A stretch of DNA of 27,814 nt from JAWVZB01 sp033722375 (GCA_033722375.1 JAWVZB010000034.1:1-27814); one strand, 5' to 3'; counted from the stretch's first letter, positions 8,101 to 18,028 are shown. Program-made: numbers and translations. Notes: generated from the sequence alone by a model not told the origin.

Positions 8101-10296
8101 TCAGCGGAGAGGAGCGATGCTGGGTTGCAACTGTCGGCAGCTCGTGCCACGGCACCGAGCGAGGAGCGGGCCCTCGTCGGTGAGGACCGCCACCGTGACC
8201 TGTCCGTCCTCGGTGGTGACCGCGGTCGGCCCGGCCACCGCGAGAACCGTGACCGCTCCCCCACAGGTGGTTCCGCTCCTGCCACACGTCCGGAGCACGG
8301 TCCGGTCCTCCAGCGTGTGGACCACGGCGAGCCCGCCGTCGTGCCAGGCCAGCGCCGGGAAGGCGCCGTCCGGGAGCTCGGTCACCGTCGGGGAGGAGCA
8401 GGGCAGCTCGCAGCGCAGAACCTCGAGCCCGCCCGAGGGCGCTGACCGGTGGACGGCAGCCACCCGCTCTTCCGTCACGGCGAGCCCGAGGGGCGCTGGG
8501 AGGGAGCTCGCCGCCAGCGTGACCGCGTCCCCGCAGTCGAGGCGCGTGCAGGTACGGAGGTGCAGCTCGCCGGTGCGGTCGTCGTGGTACAGGACCACGA
8601 TGTCGCCCCCGGGCTGCACCGCCGCGGCAACCGCCCCGCCCACCGCAGCCGTTGCGGTGACCACGGTCGAGGTGGGACGCCGGCAGTGCGGGGCGGCGCA
8701 GCTCAGGAGCTCGATCCGGCCGCTGGTCTCATCACGGTGGACGAGATGGAGGCCGTCGCTCCACAGCGCCACCGGGGAGTGTCCGACGCTGCCCTCCACG
8801 CGCACGCTCTCGCCCGTGAGGAAGGGACAGCGGGCAGATCGGCACCGGCTGAGACGCAGATCCTCGCTCGCGAGGTCTTGGAAGGCGACGACCGGGTCGC
8901 CGTCGGGGGTGGTGGTCACCGACGGTGATCCCGAGCTCGTCACGACGTCGTCCGCTGCGGTGGCGTTGGCTTCCGTGCAGTCGGCGTCGAGGCAGCGGAG
9001 CAGGCGCACCCCGCCCCGCTCGCTACGCCGGAACACGACCACCGGGGCCCCGTCCGCCGTGAGGGCGAGATCGATCCCTTCCCCCGGGGTGGTCGTCTCG
9101 GGCGGGGCGTCGCAGGTGGCGGTGGAGCAGCGAGCCAGTCGCATCTGTCGGGACGACCCGTCGTGGTAGACGAGGAGGGGACTCTGGTCCGCGACCGTGA
9201 ACGCGAGGTGCTGGCCGGCGAACGGGGTCGCGTCGATGACGTGGCGGACAGGCGCCCGACAGTGCACGGTGCCGCAGGTGACGAGCACCAGCCCCGGGAG
9301 CCCCTCGTCGTAGAAGGCGACCCAGAGCCTTCCGTCAGCGGCGAGGTGGAGCGACGTGAAGAAACCGCTCAGCGGACCCTGATCGGCGATACCCATCGAC
9401 GGGTCCCCACAGGAGGGAGTGCCACAGGCGAACACCTCGACCCGCTTGCTGTCGAAGTCGAGGTGCGCCACGACCGGCACGCCACTGGGATCCACCTCGA
9501 CCGAGGGGTAGAACCCGGCCTGGGGGCCGCTGTCGAGGACGATGGGCTCGACGTCGCTGCACGGCAACGGACAGGTCAAGAGGCGGAGCTCCTCGTGGCG
9601 CTGGTAGGCGACATGGAGCAGGCCGTCCGACCACCGGAGATCGATCGTGTCGCCGATGCCGCCGCCGTCGAGATCGCTGGTGGCCACGGAGCTGCAACCG
9701 GGGTCGTCGCAGCTCGCGAGCCGCAGCAGACCCTGGCTGCGGGCCCGGTACGCCACGACCGGCCGGCCTTCGGGGGTGATACCGAGGGCGGTATCGCCGA
9801 GCTCGGGCACGTCGTCGTCGATCAGCGTCGTCTGCACCTCGTCGCAGGACGGATCGAGGCAGCGAGCGAGCCGCACCGCCCGCCGGGAGAGGTCGTAGTA
9901 GGAGACCACCGGGAGGTCGCCATGCAGGGCGATCGACGTGGACAGGCCGGTGTGGCCCGTTCCGGCGACGTTGGCGGTCGTGCGATCGCGGCAGGCGCGG
10001 TCGCGACATCGGATCACGAACAGATCCGACACGCTGTCGTCGTAGTAGCTGACGACCGGGAGCCCGCGGGCGTCCGTGACGACGTCGGTGTAGAGGCCGC
10101 TGTTGAAGTCGTCGTCGAGCAGCGTGACGGTGATCGCGCCCACCGTGCGGGCACGGGTCGGGGTCGCGTCCGGAGTCGGCGAACCGGCCGCCGAGCCCGG
10201 TGGGCCCGAAGTCGTGCCACTAGGGTCATCGCCCGTCACGAGCACGGTCGCGGTGAGCGCGAGCGCCAGGACGCCGAGCAGGATCAGGCCACGCAT
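8101..10296 (-). CDS. exported 14-repeat cysteine-pair protein, predicted beta-propeller
   Basis: The product has 731 residues. An N-terminal hydrophobic segment (about 3-21) acts as signal or anchor, with no lipobox cysteine, followed by a Gly/Pro/Thr/Ser-rich linker to about 48. The rest is fourteen units of about 42-50 residues, each with a LPVVSYYD-like strand, a hydrophobic strand such as VRLARC, and one Cys pair (mostly C-X4-C). All 28 cysteines fall in these pairs and none elsewhere. The first units are most regular (GLPVVSYYD, DLPVVSYYD). I know similar repeats from uncharacterised secreted bacterial proteins; 14 units would fit two seven-bladed propellers. The gene is divergent from the subtilase gene across 172 bp. 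A TAGCGT -10 ends 6 nt before the ATG. Function unknown; ligand binding or scaffolding is a guess. Confidence 0.85.
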   Translation of the reverse strand: MRGLILLGVLALALTATVLVTGDDPSGTTSGPPGSAAGSPTPDATPTRARTVGAITVTLLDDDFNSGLYTDVVTDARGLPVVSYYDDSVSDLFVIRCRDRACRDRTTANVAGTGHTGLSTSIALHGDLPVVSYYDLSRRAVRLARCLDPSCDEVQTTLIDDDVPELGDTALGITPEGRPVVAYRARSQGLLRLASCDDPGCSSVATSDLDGGGIGDTIDLRWSDGLLHVAYQRHEELRLLTCPLPCSDVEPIVLDSGPQAGFYPSVEVDPSGVPVVAHLDFDSKRVEVFACGTPSCGDPSMGIADQGPLSGFFTSLHLAADGRLWVAFYDEGLPGLVLVTCGTVHCRAPVRHVIDATPFAGQHLAFTVADQSPLLVYHDGSSRQMRLARCSTATCDAPPETTTPGEGIDLALTADGAPVVVFRRSERGGVRLLRCLDADCTEANATAADDVVTSSGSPSVTTTPDGDPVVAFQDLASEDLRLSRCRSARCPFLTGESVRVEGSVGHSPVALWSDGLHLVHRDETSGRIELLSCAAPHCRRPTSTVVTATAAVGGAVAAAVQPGGDIVVLYHDDRTGELHLRTCTRLDCGDAVTLAASSLPAPLGLAVTEERVAAVHRSAPSGGLEVLRCELPCSSPTVTELPDGAFPALAWHDGGLAVVHTLEDRTVLRTCGRSGTTCGGAVTVLAVAGPTAVTTEDGQVTVAVLTDEGPLLARCRGTSCRQLQPSIAPLR
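8104..10140 (-). repeat. 14 tandem protein repeats with CX3-6C pairs
   Basis: First cysteines of successive pairs fall at residues 97, 146, 196, 242, 291, 341, 390, 435, 485, 533, 583, 629, 671 and 715, a spacing of 42-50. Most pairs are C-X4-C; pairs 4 and 12 are C-X3-C (CPLPC, CELPC) and pair 13 is C-X6-C. The repeats are divergent at DNA level, so the array is old rather than recently expanded. Confidence 0.85.
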
Positions 10297-10302
10297 GGCG
10301 CG

Positions 10303-10308
10303 ACGCTA
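10303..10308 (-). promoter_or_regulatory. -10 element of the repeat-protein gene (leaderless)
   Basis: On the minus strand TAGCGT is followed by 6 nt and the ATG at 10296, with no Shine-Dalgarno sequence. The remaining part of the 172-bp divergent region up to 10468 must hold the subtilase promoter; I could not assign its -10 with confidence (GTATCC near 10446 is weak). Confidence 0.45.
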
Positions 10309-10468
10309 CACCGCCCGGCCAGTGGCGGGCTGGTCTGGGCCGATCACACGTGGCCGAGGACGACGCCGCCGGCCGGCCCCGGGTGCGCACGCAGCGCGCT
10401 TCCGGGGAGGAGCTCGGGCACCTGATGTCGAAGTCGAACGTGCAGGTATCCGTCCACCAGGAGTCAAC

Positions 10469-13400
10469 GTGCGCCGCGTCGCCGCAGCTGCCCTGTCCAT
10501 CCTCCTCGTCGCTGGCACCTTCTCCGGCAGCGAGAGCACCGCGTCGTCGTCCGACGCTGTCCACCCGAGCTTCACCGCGCAGGGCGGCAGCCTCGTCCGG
10601 CTCCAGGTGGGTGCCTTCGACCCGCTCGCCGACGAACTCCCGAGCCAACCGGGGATCCCGCTGGTCAGCGAAGATGAGCTGCCGACGGGGGTCATGCTGC
10701 ACTGGCTCGTGCAGGTCGCAGGCGACGACTTCGCTGGCGCCAGGACCGCGGTGGAGGCTGCCGGCGGAACCATCCGCAGCGCGCTCCCCGACGACGTCTA
10801 CGTGGTCGCGGCGACTGCCGAGCAGCGACAGGCGTTCGATGCTGCACCGTCGATCCGGTGGACCGGCTACCTCCAGCCGAGCTGGAAGGTCCCGGTGGCA
10901 GCCAACGGCGAGCCGGGTGTCATGGAACTCGACGGGGTTCGCACCCTCCAGGTCGTGGGCTACCGCGGCGCAGGAAACTTCGGCCACGTCACCGACGCCC
11001 TGCGAACGCTCACCGGGGTCGATGTCCTCGACGTCGACGACCCGGTCGCCGTGGTCCGTGCCTCGCGCACGTCGATCCCTGACATCGCCGCGATCGAGGG
11101 CGTGCAGTGGGTCACCGAGCGGGCGAGCTACCAGACATTCAACGCCGATGCCCGGTGGGTGACCGACACCGGGGTCCGTGACCTGTACCGCGCTGTCGAC
11201 CCCGATGGCGGCCACCTCACCGGCGCCGGGCAGACGGCAGCGGTCGCCGACACGGGCGTCAACTACCTGCCCGACGCGAACGGCCTCGCGCACACCGCGT
11301 TCCGTGACTGCCCCAGCTACCCCGACGACTGCAAGCTGGCCGACTACACGCAGAAGAACGCAGGTACGTCGTTCGATCCCGCGGACGAGGAAGCGGCCGT
11401 CGTCGTCGACCACGCAACCGATCACCGGAAGATCGCGGCCTACTTCGACCTCGGCGGTGGTGGCGTCAACCCAGCCGACCTGACGGCACACGGGACCCAC
11501 ACGGCGGGTTCGGTCGGTGCGGACTACGGCTCCGACGGCGAGTGGCAGGGCCACGACGGGATGGCAGCGGCCGCCCGACTCGTGATCCAGCAGATCTCCG
11601 ACGAGTCCGGGAGCCTCGCTGGCCTCCCGACTGACCTCTACGACCTCTTCCGCCAGGCCTACCGCCCTCGCGACCCCCTCGGCGTCCCCGACTCCTACGA
11701 CCCGGCCGACTACGCCAACTACGTCCCCACCGAGGATGCCCGGACCCACAACAACTCCTGGGGCAGCATCGTCCCGGTCGCCGAGACCGGCGATGCCAGC
11801 GCCACCGACGCCTTCGTCTGGGACCACGAGGACATGGCAGTCGTGATCTCCGCCGGGAACGCCGGTCCTGCCGTCGGGTCCGCCGCCGAACCTGCGGTGG
11901 CCAAGAACGACCTGACCAGCGCCGCATCCGACAACGGCCGGCTGCCGGGCTCGTCGATCGACACCCTCGCGCACTTCTCGTCGCACGGCCCGACCGCAGA
12001 CGGCCGCCTCTACGTCGACCTGGCGACCCCGGGTCAGATCGTGATCTCCCCCAAGGGCGGCTCGGAGGACGTCGACCACTACCTCCAGGGGACGTCCATG
12101 TCGGCCCCGATCCTGACCGGCCTCGCGACCTTGACGAGGGAGTACTTCTTCGAGGGCTTCGGGCCCGCCGACGGGCGTGGTTTCGCCGCCGGGAGCCCCG
12201 ACCCCAGCGCCCGGCGACACAACCCGAGTGCAGCGCTGGTGAAGGCCGCCCTCGTCAACGGCGCCGTCCGCATGCGGGGCTGGTATACGGGCGACGACGG
12301 CAGCGCCGGCTCGCTCGACGGGCAGTACCCGTCCCGCGGCCAGGGCTTCGGGCTCGTGAACCTCGACAACTCGCTGTTCTTCGAGGGCGACACGACTAAC
12401 AACTGGTTCTACGACGTCTGGCGGGCCGACGACGAGGCGTTCGCGGCCGGCGCCGGAGACACCCGGACGTTCGAGGTGACCGTCCCCGAGGGCAACACCG
12501 AACCGTTCGAGGTCAGCCTCGTGTGGAGCGACGCTCCTGGCGCGCTCACGACCGGCACCCCCGTTCTCGTCAACGACCTCGACCTCACGGTCGCCGGCCC
12601 GGGCGGCTCGTCGTACCACGGCAACGTCTTCAACACCCGCGGCACACCGAGCGCGGACGAGTACCACACCATGGCCGACACGCCAGCGGCCGTTGCCGCC
12701 CCGACGATGTGCTCCGTGCTGGGCGCCCCGACCAACGACTGCACCAACAACGTCGAGAAGGTGCGCATCCTCGACCCGGAGACGGGCGTCGCGCCCGCCG
12801 GCACCTACACCATCACGGTGAGCGGCACCCGGGTGATGGAGGGTCCGCAGGGCTTCGCACTGGCAGCGCGGGGCGTGCTGAGCGACGCGGGGCCGGCGGG
12901 GTCCACGGCCTCGAGTGGCTTCGCGGCGGGCGACGGCACTGCGTTGCAGCAGGACGCGTCGGGTGCGCCGTCGATCGTCACGGACAGCGTGTCCGTCGAG
13001 CGCTACAGCGCGGACACGTCGATCGTCCGCTTCGAGACCACCGAGCCCACAACCGCCAGGATCGTCGGCACGGTCGCCGGCGAAGAGCAAGAGTTCGTCG
13101 ACTTCACCAACGCCGCGAACGGATCCTGGTTCACCGAGTACTACCAGCCCGGTGACGTCGAGACCTCCGACGCGTTCGGAAACCGACCCGTGGCCTCGAC
13201 CGAGCACGAGATCTTCGTCTACGGCACCGACGCCGGCCAGACCTACGACCTCACCATCGAAGCGACCGACCTCGGCGACAACACGACCACAGCCCCACTT
13301 GAGCTGACCGCGTCCAGCGATGCCTTCCAACCGCTGGCCCCCGACATGGGGAACCTGGCCGAGGCTGCGCAGGACCCCGCTGTGGACACGGTCCCGTTGC

Positions 13401-15109
13401 TGAGCGGAAGCGGCTGGCAGACCATGACCCAGTTCTACGTCGGCACCTTCGGTGGCAGCGGGTACCTCGGGGCGTTCATGTTCCGGCTCCCAGAATCGGT
13501 GGACCCCGACGACATCGTGGGCGCGGCCGTCGAGGTCACCGGCAGCTACGAGTTCGCGAGCCGCTACGGCCCCGAGGAGGTCGTCACGGTCGACCTGCTC
13601 GACGAGTCCGTGGAACCGGAGTGGGGTACCCAGACCTACACCGCCATCGACCAGGCCGGATCGGACGCCCGCCTCAACCCGGAGAGCTCGGTGTTGCACG
13701 GCGGGATCACCACGCAGGCGTTCTCGTTCCCCTGCACCTCCGTGGAGGCGCTGAAGGAAACGTTGTCGACGACCAACGACGAGGGGGAGCGTCTCGCCGC
13801 GTTCCGGCTCGACGTGGCTGGCCTGACCGAGAGCGACTGGCTCGCCGGCTTCGAGTCGGGCTTCAACCGGCGCTCCCACGGTCCTCACCTGCGGCCGCGA
13901 CTCGTGCTCTTGACCGACGAGAGCGCTGATCACCTCCTGCCGGGCGGCTGCGACCCGTCGACGCCTGCACCGACGATCGAGGACGTCGAGGTGTCGTTCG
14001 GTGTGGACGAGACGTCGGATGACCCGGTCGTCGACCGCACTGAGGTCGCCGTCACGTGGGAGACCGACGTGCCATCGGACTCGGTGGTGATCTACCGCGA
14101 GCAGGGCACCGACGAGTGGCAGCAGGTCGGCACTCCGGTCCTGACCCGGCGCCACGTGGTGCAGGTGTCGAACCTCGACCCACAGAAGCAGTACGAGTTC
14201 GGGGTGCGGTCACGGGCGTGCAACGGGGAAGCCACCACCGACGACAACGACGGAGCCGGCTACAGCTTCTACCTCAACGAGGTCGACCCGCCGACCGACT
14301 TCACCGAGCACGCTGTCTACACCTTCGACTCGAGTCTCGACGGGTGGACCGTCGAGGTCGGCGGACTCGGCGGCGCGATCTGGCGTCCCGATGCGTACGG
14401 CGACCCCGGGGGTGCCGCCGCGGTGGCCCCCTACGGCAGCCAGAGCAGCTCGACCCTGACCGCACCGGAGGCGGTGACGTTCGGCGCCGACGGCGAGAAC
14501 CCCCTCGCCCAACTGTTCTTCACCGGCGACATCGCCACGGAGAAGGACTTCGACTTCGTCCACGTCGAGTACCAACTCGACGGTGAGGACACCTGGACCC
14601 GCGTCGCGTCACTGTCCGGTCCCCGGGATGCGCTGTCCGGCAGCACGAACTTCAAGGAGCCGGGCTTCGACGAGTACGTGTTCAACCTCACCGAGGTCCC
14701 GTTCGGCACGCCGGTCACCTTCCGGTTCGTGTTCGAGTCCGACTTCTTCATCGACAGCTCCCAGGGATACCGAGGGGCCTGGGTGGACAACGTGACGATG
14801 CGCACCGGTGTCGGTGGTGACCTCACGAGCGATCCGACCGACGTCACGCCGCCGCACCCCGCACCGTCTGCCGAGGGCGACATCGACCTGTCGACGGTCG
14901 CGACGCAGACCAGCGGAGCCAGCACCGACGAGCAACTCGCTGGCACGTCGTTCTGTGTCGCGGGAGCGTCGCTCGAGCGTGATCCGGCCGCCCCCGGCGA
15001 CGGCGAGGACCCCCTGCCGGCGACCGGTGGCGGAGCGTCGATCGTCGGGATGCTGCTGCTGTCCGCAGGTGGGGCGATCGCGCTGCGACGCCGGCGGGAC
15101 GGGCGCTAG
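10469..15109 (+). CDS. secreted multidomain subtilase (peptidase S8) with LPATG cell-wall anchor
   Basis: The 1546-residue precursor begins at GTG 10469, chosen because AGGAG at 10459-10463 stands 5 nt before it and it is followed by a signal peptide (Arg-Arg, then AAAALSILLVAG). A propeptide runs to about residue 220. The S8 catalytic triad is Asp261 (VADTGVNY), His341 (AHGTHTAG) and Ser543 (GTSMSAP), with the oxyanion Asn in SAGNAGP. After it comes a beta-barrel of the KP-43 subtilase type (about 650-805; VLVNDLDLTV, NNVEKV), then beta-rich domains including a possible DNRLRE-like region (about 950-1150), a fibronectin-III-like domain (about 1169-1264) and a jelly-roll-like domain (about 1281-1447). 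The end is LPATG (1516-1520), a hydrophobic segment and RRRR, the sortase sorting signal. It probably degrades proteins at the cell surface. Domain boundaries beyond the catalytic part are approximate. Confidence 0.93.
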   Translation: MRRVAAAALSILLVAGTFSGSESTASSSDAVHPSFTAQGGSLVRLQVGAFDPLADELPSQPGIPLVSEDELPTGVMLHWLVQVAGDDFAGARTAVEAAGGTIRSALPDDVYVVAATAEQRQAFDAAPSIRWTGYLQPSWKVPVAANGEPGVMELDGVRTLQVVGYRGAGNFGHVTDALRTLTGVDVLDVDDPVAVVRASRTSIPDIAAIEGVQWVTERASYQTFNADARWVTDTGVRDLYRAVDPDGGHLTGAGQTAAVADTGVNYLPDANGLAHTAFRDCPSYPDDCKLADYTQKNAGTSFDPADEEAAVVVDHATDHRKIAAYFDLGGGGVNPADLTAHGTHTAGSVGADYGSDGEWQGHDGMAAAARLVIQQISDESGSLAGLPTDLYDLFRQAYRPRDPLGVPDSYDPADYANYVPTEDARTHNNSWGSIVPVAETGDASATDAFVWDHEDMAVVISAGNAGPAVGSAAEPAVAKNDLTSAASDNGRLPGSSIDTLAHFSSHGPTADGRLYVDLATPGQIVISPKGGSEDVDHYLQGTSMSAPILTGLATLTREYFFEGFGPADGRGFAAGSPDPSARRHNPSAALVKAALVNGAVRMRGWYTGDDGSAGSLDGQYPSRGQGFGLVNLDNSLFFEGDTTNNWFYDVWRADDEAFAAGAGDTRTFEVTVPEGNTEPFEVSLVWSDAPGALTTGTPVLVNDLDLTVAGPGGSSYHGNVFNTRGTPSADEYHTMADTPAAVAAPTMCSVLGAPTNDCTNNVEKVRILDPETGVAPAGTYTITVSGTRVMEGPQGFALAARGVLSDAGPAGSTASSGFAAGDGTALQQDASGAPSIVTDSVSVERYSADTSIVRFETTEPTTARIVGTVAGEEQEFVDFTNAANGSWFTEYYQPGDVETSDAFGNRPVASTEHEIFVYGTDAGQTYDLTIEATDLGDNTTTAPLELTASSDAFQPLAPDMGNLAEAAQDPAVDTVPLLSGSGWQTMTQFYVGTFGGSGYLGAFMFRLPESVDPDDIVGAAVEVTGSYEFASRYGPEEVVTVDLLDESVEPEWGTQTYTAIDQAGSDARLNPESSVLHGGITTQAFSFPCTSVEALKETLSTTNDEGERLAAFRLDVAGLTESDWLAGFESGFNRRSHGPHLRPRLVLLTDESADHLLPGGCDPSTPAPTIEDVEVSFGVDETSDDPVVDRTEVAVTWETDVPSDSVVIYREQGTDEWQQVGTPVLTRRHVVQVSNLDPQKQYEFGVRSRACNGEATTDDNDGAGYSFYLNEVDPPTDFTEHAVYTFDSSLDGWTVEVGGLGGAIWRPDAYGDPGGAAAVAPYGSQSSSTLTAPEAVTFGADGENPLAQLFFTGDIATEKDFDFVHVEYQLDGEDTWTRVASLSGPRDALSGSTNFKEPGFDEYVFNLTEVPFGTPVTFRFVFESDFFIDSSQGYRGAWVDNVTMRTGVGGDLTSDPTDVTPPHPAPSAEGDIDLSTVATQTSGASTDEQLAGTSFCVAGASLERDPAAPGDGEDPLPATGGGASIVGMLLLSAGGAIALRRRRDGR

Positions 15110-15124
15110 CGACCGCTAGCGCCC
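15101..15124. terminator. bidirectional hairpin between subtilase gene and recX
   Basis: GGGCGCTAGC (15101-15110), loop GACC, GCTAGCGCCC (15115-15124) form a perfect 10-bp stem with a 4-nt loop. The left arm contains the TAG stop of the subtilase gene and the right arm contains the recX stop. No T-tract follows on either side, so it would be a hairpin-only terminator. Confidence 0.65.
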
Positions 15125-15856
15125 CGCCGTCCGTTCGTCCTCGCGTTCGGCGAACACGGCCTGTCGTGCGACCTTGCGGGCCAGCGCCGGCGGGTAGCCA
15201 CGACGGGCCACGAAGCCGACGACACGCCGGTAGGCCTTCTCGGCGTCGAGATGGCGCGTCGAGCGAGCCTTGCCCAAGGCGACGTCGAACGCCGCCGCCT
15301 CGGGGTCCTCGTTCTCGTAGGCCGCGAGGACCTCGTCGATCACCGGCTCGGTGAACCCGCGCTTGCCGAGGTCGACGCGGATGCGGAACGGGGCGTGCCC
15401 CTTCGCGTGGCGCTCCTCGGCGATGGCGGCCGCCAACGCATGGTCGTCGACGGTGCCTTCGGCACGGCACTGGGCGATGGCCCTGTCGATGACGACCTGG
15501 GGGTAGTCACGCCCCGCCAGCTTGGTGCGCAGCCGCTGCTCGGACTGTGGCGCCTTGGCGGTGGAACGGCGGGCGAAGCCGAGCGCTTCGCGGACGAGGT
15601 CGCCGAGGTCGGGGCGATCCCCGCCGTGGTCGTCCTCGTCGGTGTCAGTCGACGGTGGCGGGGCGGGTGGGGCTTCGGTGGCGAGCCGTCTGGCCTCCCG
15701 TTCCGAGACCGGCGGGCGGTCGTCTTGGTCGTGGGGGCGGGGTGCGACCTCGATCGGGTCACGCTCGATGCCGCGTTCCGCGAGCCACGCCTCGGCGTCG
15801 CGGAACGGGCTGTCGGCGGAGTCGGTGGATGCGTCCTGGTCAGGGGAGGAAGGCAC
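15116..15856 (-). CDS. recX: RecA regulatory protein RecX
   Basis: RecX binds RecA filaments and dampens their activity. The product has 246 residues. The RecX helical repeats occupy about residues 85-235 (for example SEQRLRTKLAGRDYP and HAKGHAPFRIRVDLGKRGF); the first 80 or so residues are a proline- and acid-rich low-complexity extension. The only usable in-frame start is GTG 15856-15854, since the recA TGA at 15868-15866 is in the same frame four codons upstream. No Shine-Dalgarno sequence precedes it, so translation is probably coupled to recA termination or uses low-level readthrough. It ends in the hairpin shared with the convergent subtilase gene. Confidence 0.9.
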   Translation of the reverse strand: MPSSPDQDASTDSADSPFRDAEAWLAERGIERDPIEVAPRPHDQDDRPPVSEREARRLATEAPPAPPPSTDTDEDDHGGDRPDLGDLVREALGFARRSTAKAPQSEQRLRTKLAGRDYPQVVIDRAIAQCRAEGTVDDHALAAAIAEERHAKGHAPFRIRVDLGKRGFTEPVIDEVLAAYENEDPEAAAFDVALGKARSTRHLDAEKAYRRVVGFVARRGYPPALARKVARQAVFAEREDERTAGR

Positions 15857-15865
15857 GACGGGTCG

Positions 15866-16915
<1,050 letters not shown>

Positions 16916-17085
16916 GTGTGGTCTCCTGCTCTGCCGTGCGGTCCCCCCGGGCGCTCCGGGAGGGGTGTCTCCAGGTCTGTTCGGCAACGTACGGGGAGGG
17001 GGCGACATCTCCGTGGAGGTCGTCCTCCGGCCTGTGGATGGAGCCTGCGGGCCGTGACCCGATGCTCCCCCCAACCGGCGACGCC

Positions 17086-17113
17086 ATCCTAACCGAACGG
17101 ATGTTCGAATCAA
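17086..17113 (-). promoter_or_regulatory. recA promoter
   Basis: On the minus strand TTGATT (17108-17113) and TAGGAT (17086-17091) form a -35/-10 pair with a 16-bp spacer. The spacer contains the LexA-type box. The -35 begins directly after the stop codon of the EamA gene (17114-17116), so recA has its own promoter. Confidence 0.7.
17094..17107. promoter_or_regulatory. LexA (SOS) box upstream of recA
   Basis: CGAAC-GGAT-GTTCG is a perfect dyad matching the Gram-positive/actinobacterial SOS box (CGAAC-N4-GTTCG). It fills the spacer between the -35 and -10 of recA, where bound LexA would block RNA polymerase. Confidence 0.85.
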
Positions 17114-18028
17114 CTATCCCGCACGGTGGGGCTGTGGGAAACGCCCCGCCCCGGCCTGCTCCCGGCGCATCACCACGAGCCCGGCGAGGATCACGGCCGT
17201 CCCGAGCAGCACGCTCACGGTGAGCTCCTCGTTCAGCACCAGCCAGGCCGCGAGCGCACCCAGCGGCGGCACGAGGTAGGCAGCCAGTTGGGCTGCGGCC
17301 GGGCCCGCACGGTCGATCAGCCCGTAGTAGAGGGCGTAGACCACGCCCGTACCGATCGCGCCGAGTGCGATCCAGGCCCCCCAGGCCGCGAGAGGCACGG
17401 CCCCCCACACGGGCGGAGCGCCGGCGAACACGAGGAACGGGAGCACGAAGACCGCGGACGCCACGAGCTGGCCCGCCGCGATCGTGACGCCCGGCAGCCC
17501 ACCGAGATAACGCTTGGTGTAGACGGTCCCGAAGCTGAAGAGCAGCGTCGTGAGCGCCAGCGTGGCGACCGCCAGAGGCGGGCCGCCCTCGGACAGCCCG
17601 CCGCCCACGAGCCACAGGGTCCCGGCGAGCGCCAGGGCGAAGCCGACGACCCGACGCGTGGTCACACGCTCGAGTCCTGCCGCGGCGCCAAGCGCGAGGG
17701 TGGTGGCCGGCAGGGGCGCGGCGAGGACGGCTCCGAGGCTGGCCGGAACCGACGCCTGCGCCCAGGCGACCAAGAGCCACGGCAGTGCCGTCCCGAGTGA
17801 CCCGAGGACCGCGAGGTGTGCCCAGGTCCGCCGGGAGGTCGGCAGCCGGCGGCCCCGCAACGCCATCACGACCAGCACGACGGCGAGGCCGGTCCAGACA
17901 CGGCCCGCCACGAGCCACAGCGGCGCGACGTGAGTGACGACGAACTTGATACCGAGTGAGGTGACACCCCACACCGCCGCGATGACGGCGAACACGACGG
18001 CATCACGGCTGACGAAGCGACGGGACAC
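17114..18028 (-). CDS. EamA/DMT-family transporter
   Basis: Drug/metabolite-type transporter of 304 residues with ten predicted membrane segments in two EamA halves, placed in the cytoplasmic membrane. The first segment is AVVFAVIAAVWGVTSLGIKF and the last VSVLLGTAVILAGLVVM; the loop AAAQLAAYLVPPLGALAAWL is characteristic of EamA proteins. Substrate cannot be inferred. The start is GTG 18028-18026, giving the N-terminus VSRRFVSRDAVVF; the frame stays open to 19666 through thpR and the exonuclease gene, but that part is not coding. The stop abuts the recA -35. It is divergent from the exonuclease gene and inserted between thpR and recA, which are usually neighbours. Confidence 0.88.
   Translation of the reverse strand: MSRRFVSRDAVVFAVIAAVWGVTSLGIKFVVTHVAPLWLVAGRVWTGLAVVLVVMALRGRRLPTSRRTWAHLAVLGSLGTALPWLLVAWAQASVPASLGAVLAAPLPATTLALGAAAGLERVTTRRVVGFALALAGTLWLVGGGLSEGGPPLAVATLALTTLLFSFGTVYTKRYLGGLPGVTIAAGQLVASAVFVLPFLVFAGAPPVWGAVPLAAWGAWIALGAIGTGVVYALYYGLIDRAGPAAAQLAAYLVPPLGALAAWLVLNEELTVSVLLGTAVILAGLVVMRREQAGAGRFPQPHRAG

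Noticed and set aside
10226..14155. 1309-codon open frame on the minus strand opposite the subtilase gene
   Set aside because: GC-rich shadow frame: no family resemblance, no start signal, and the plus strand encodes an unmistakable protease with triad and anchor.
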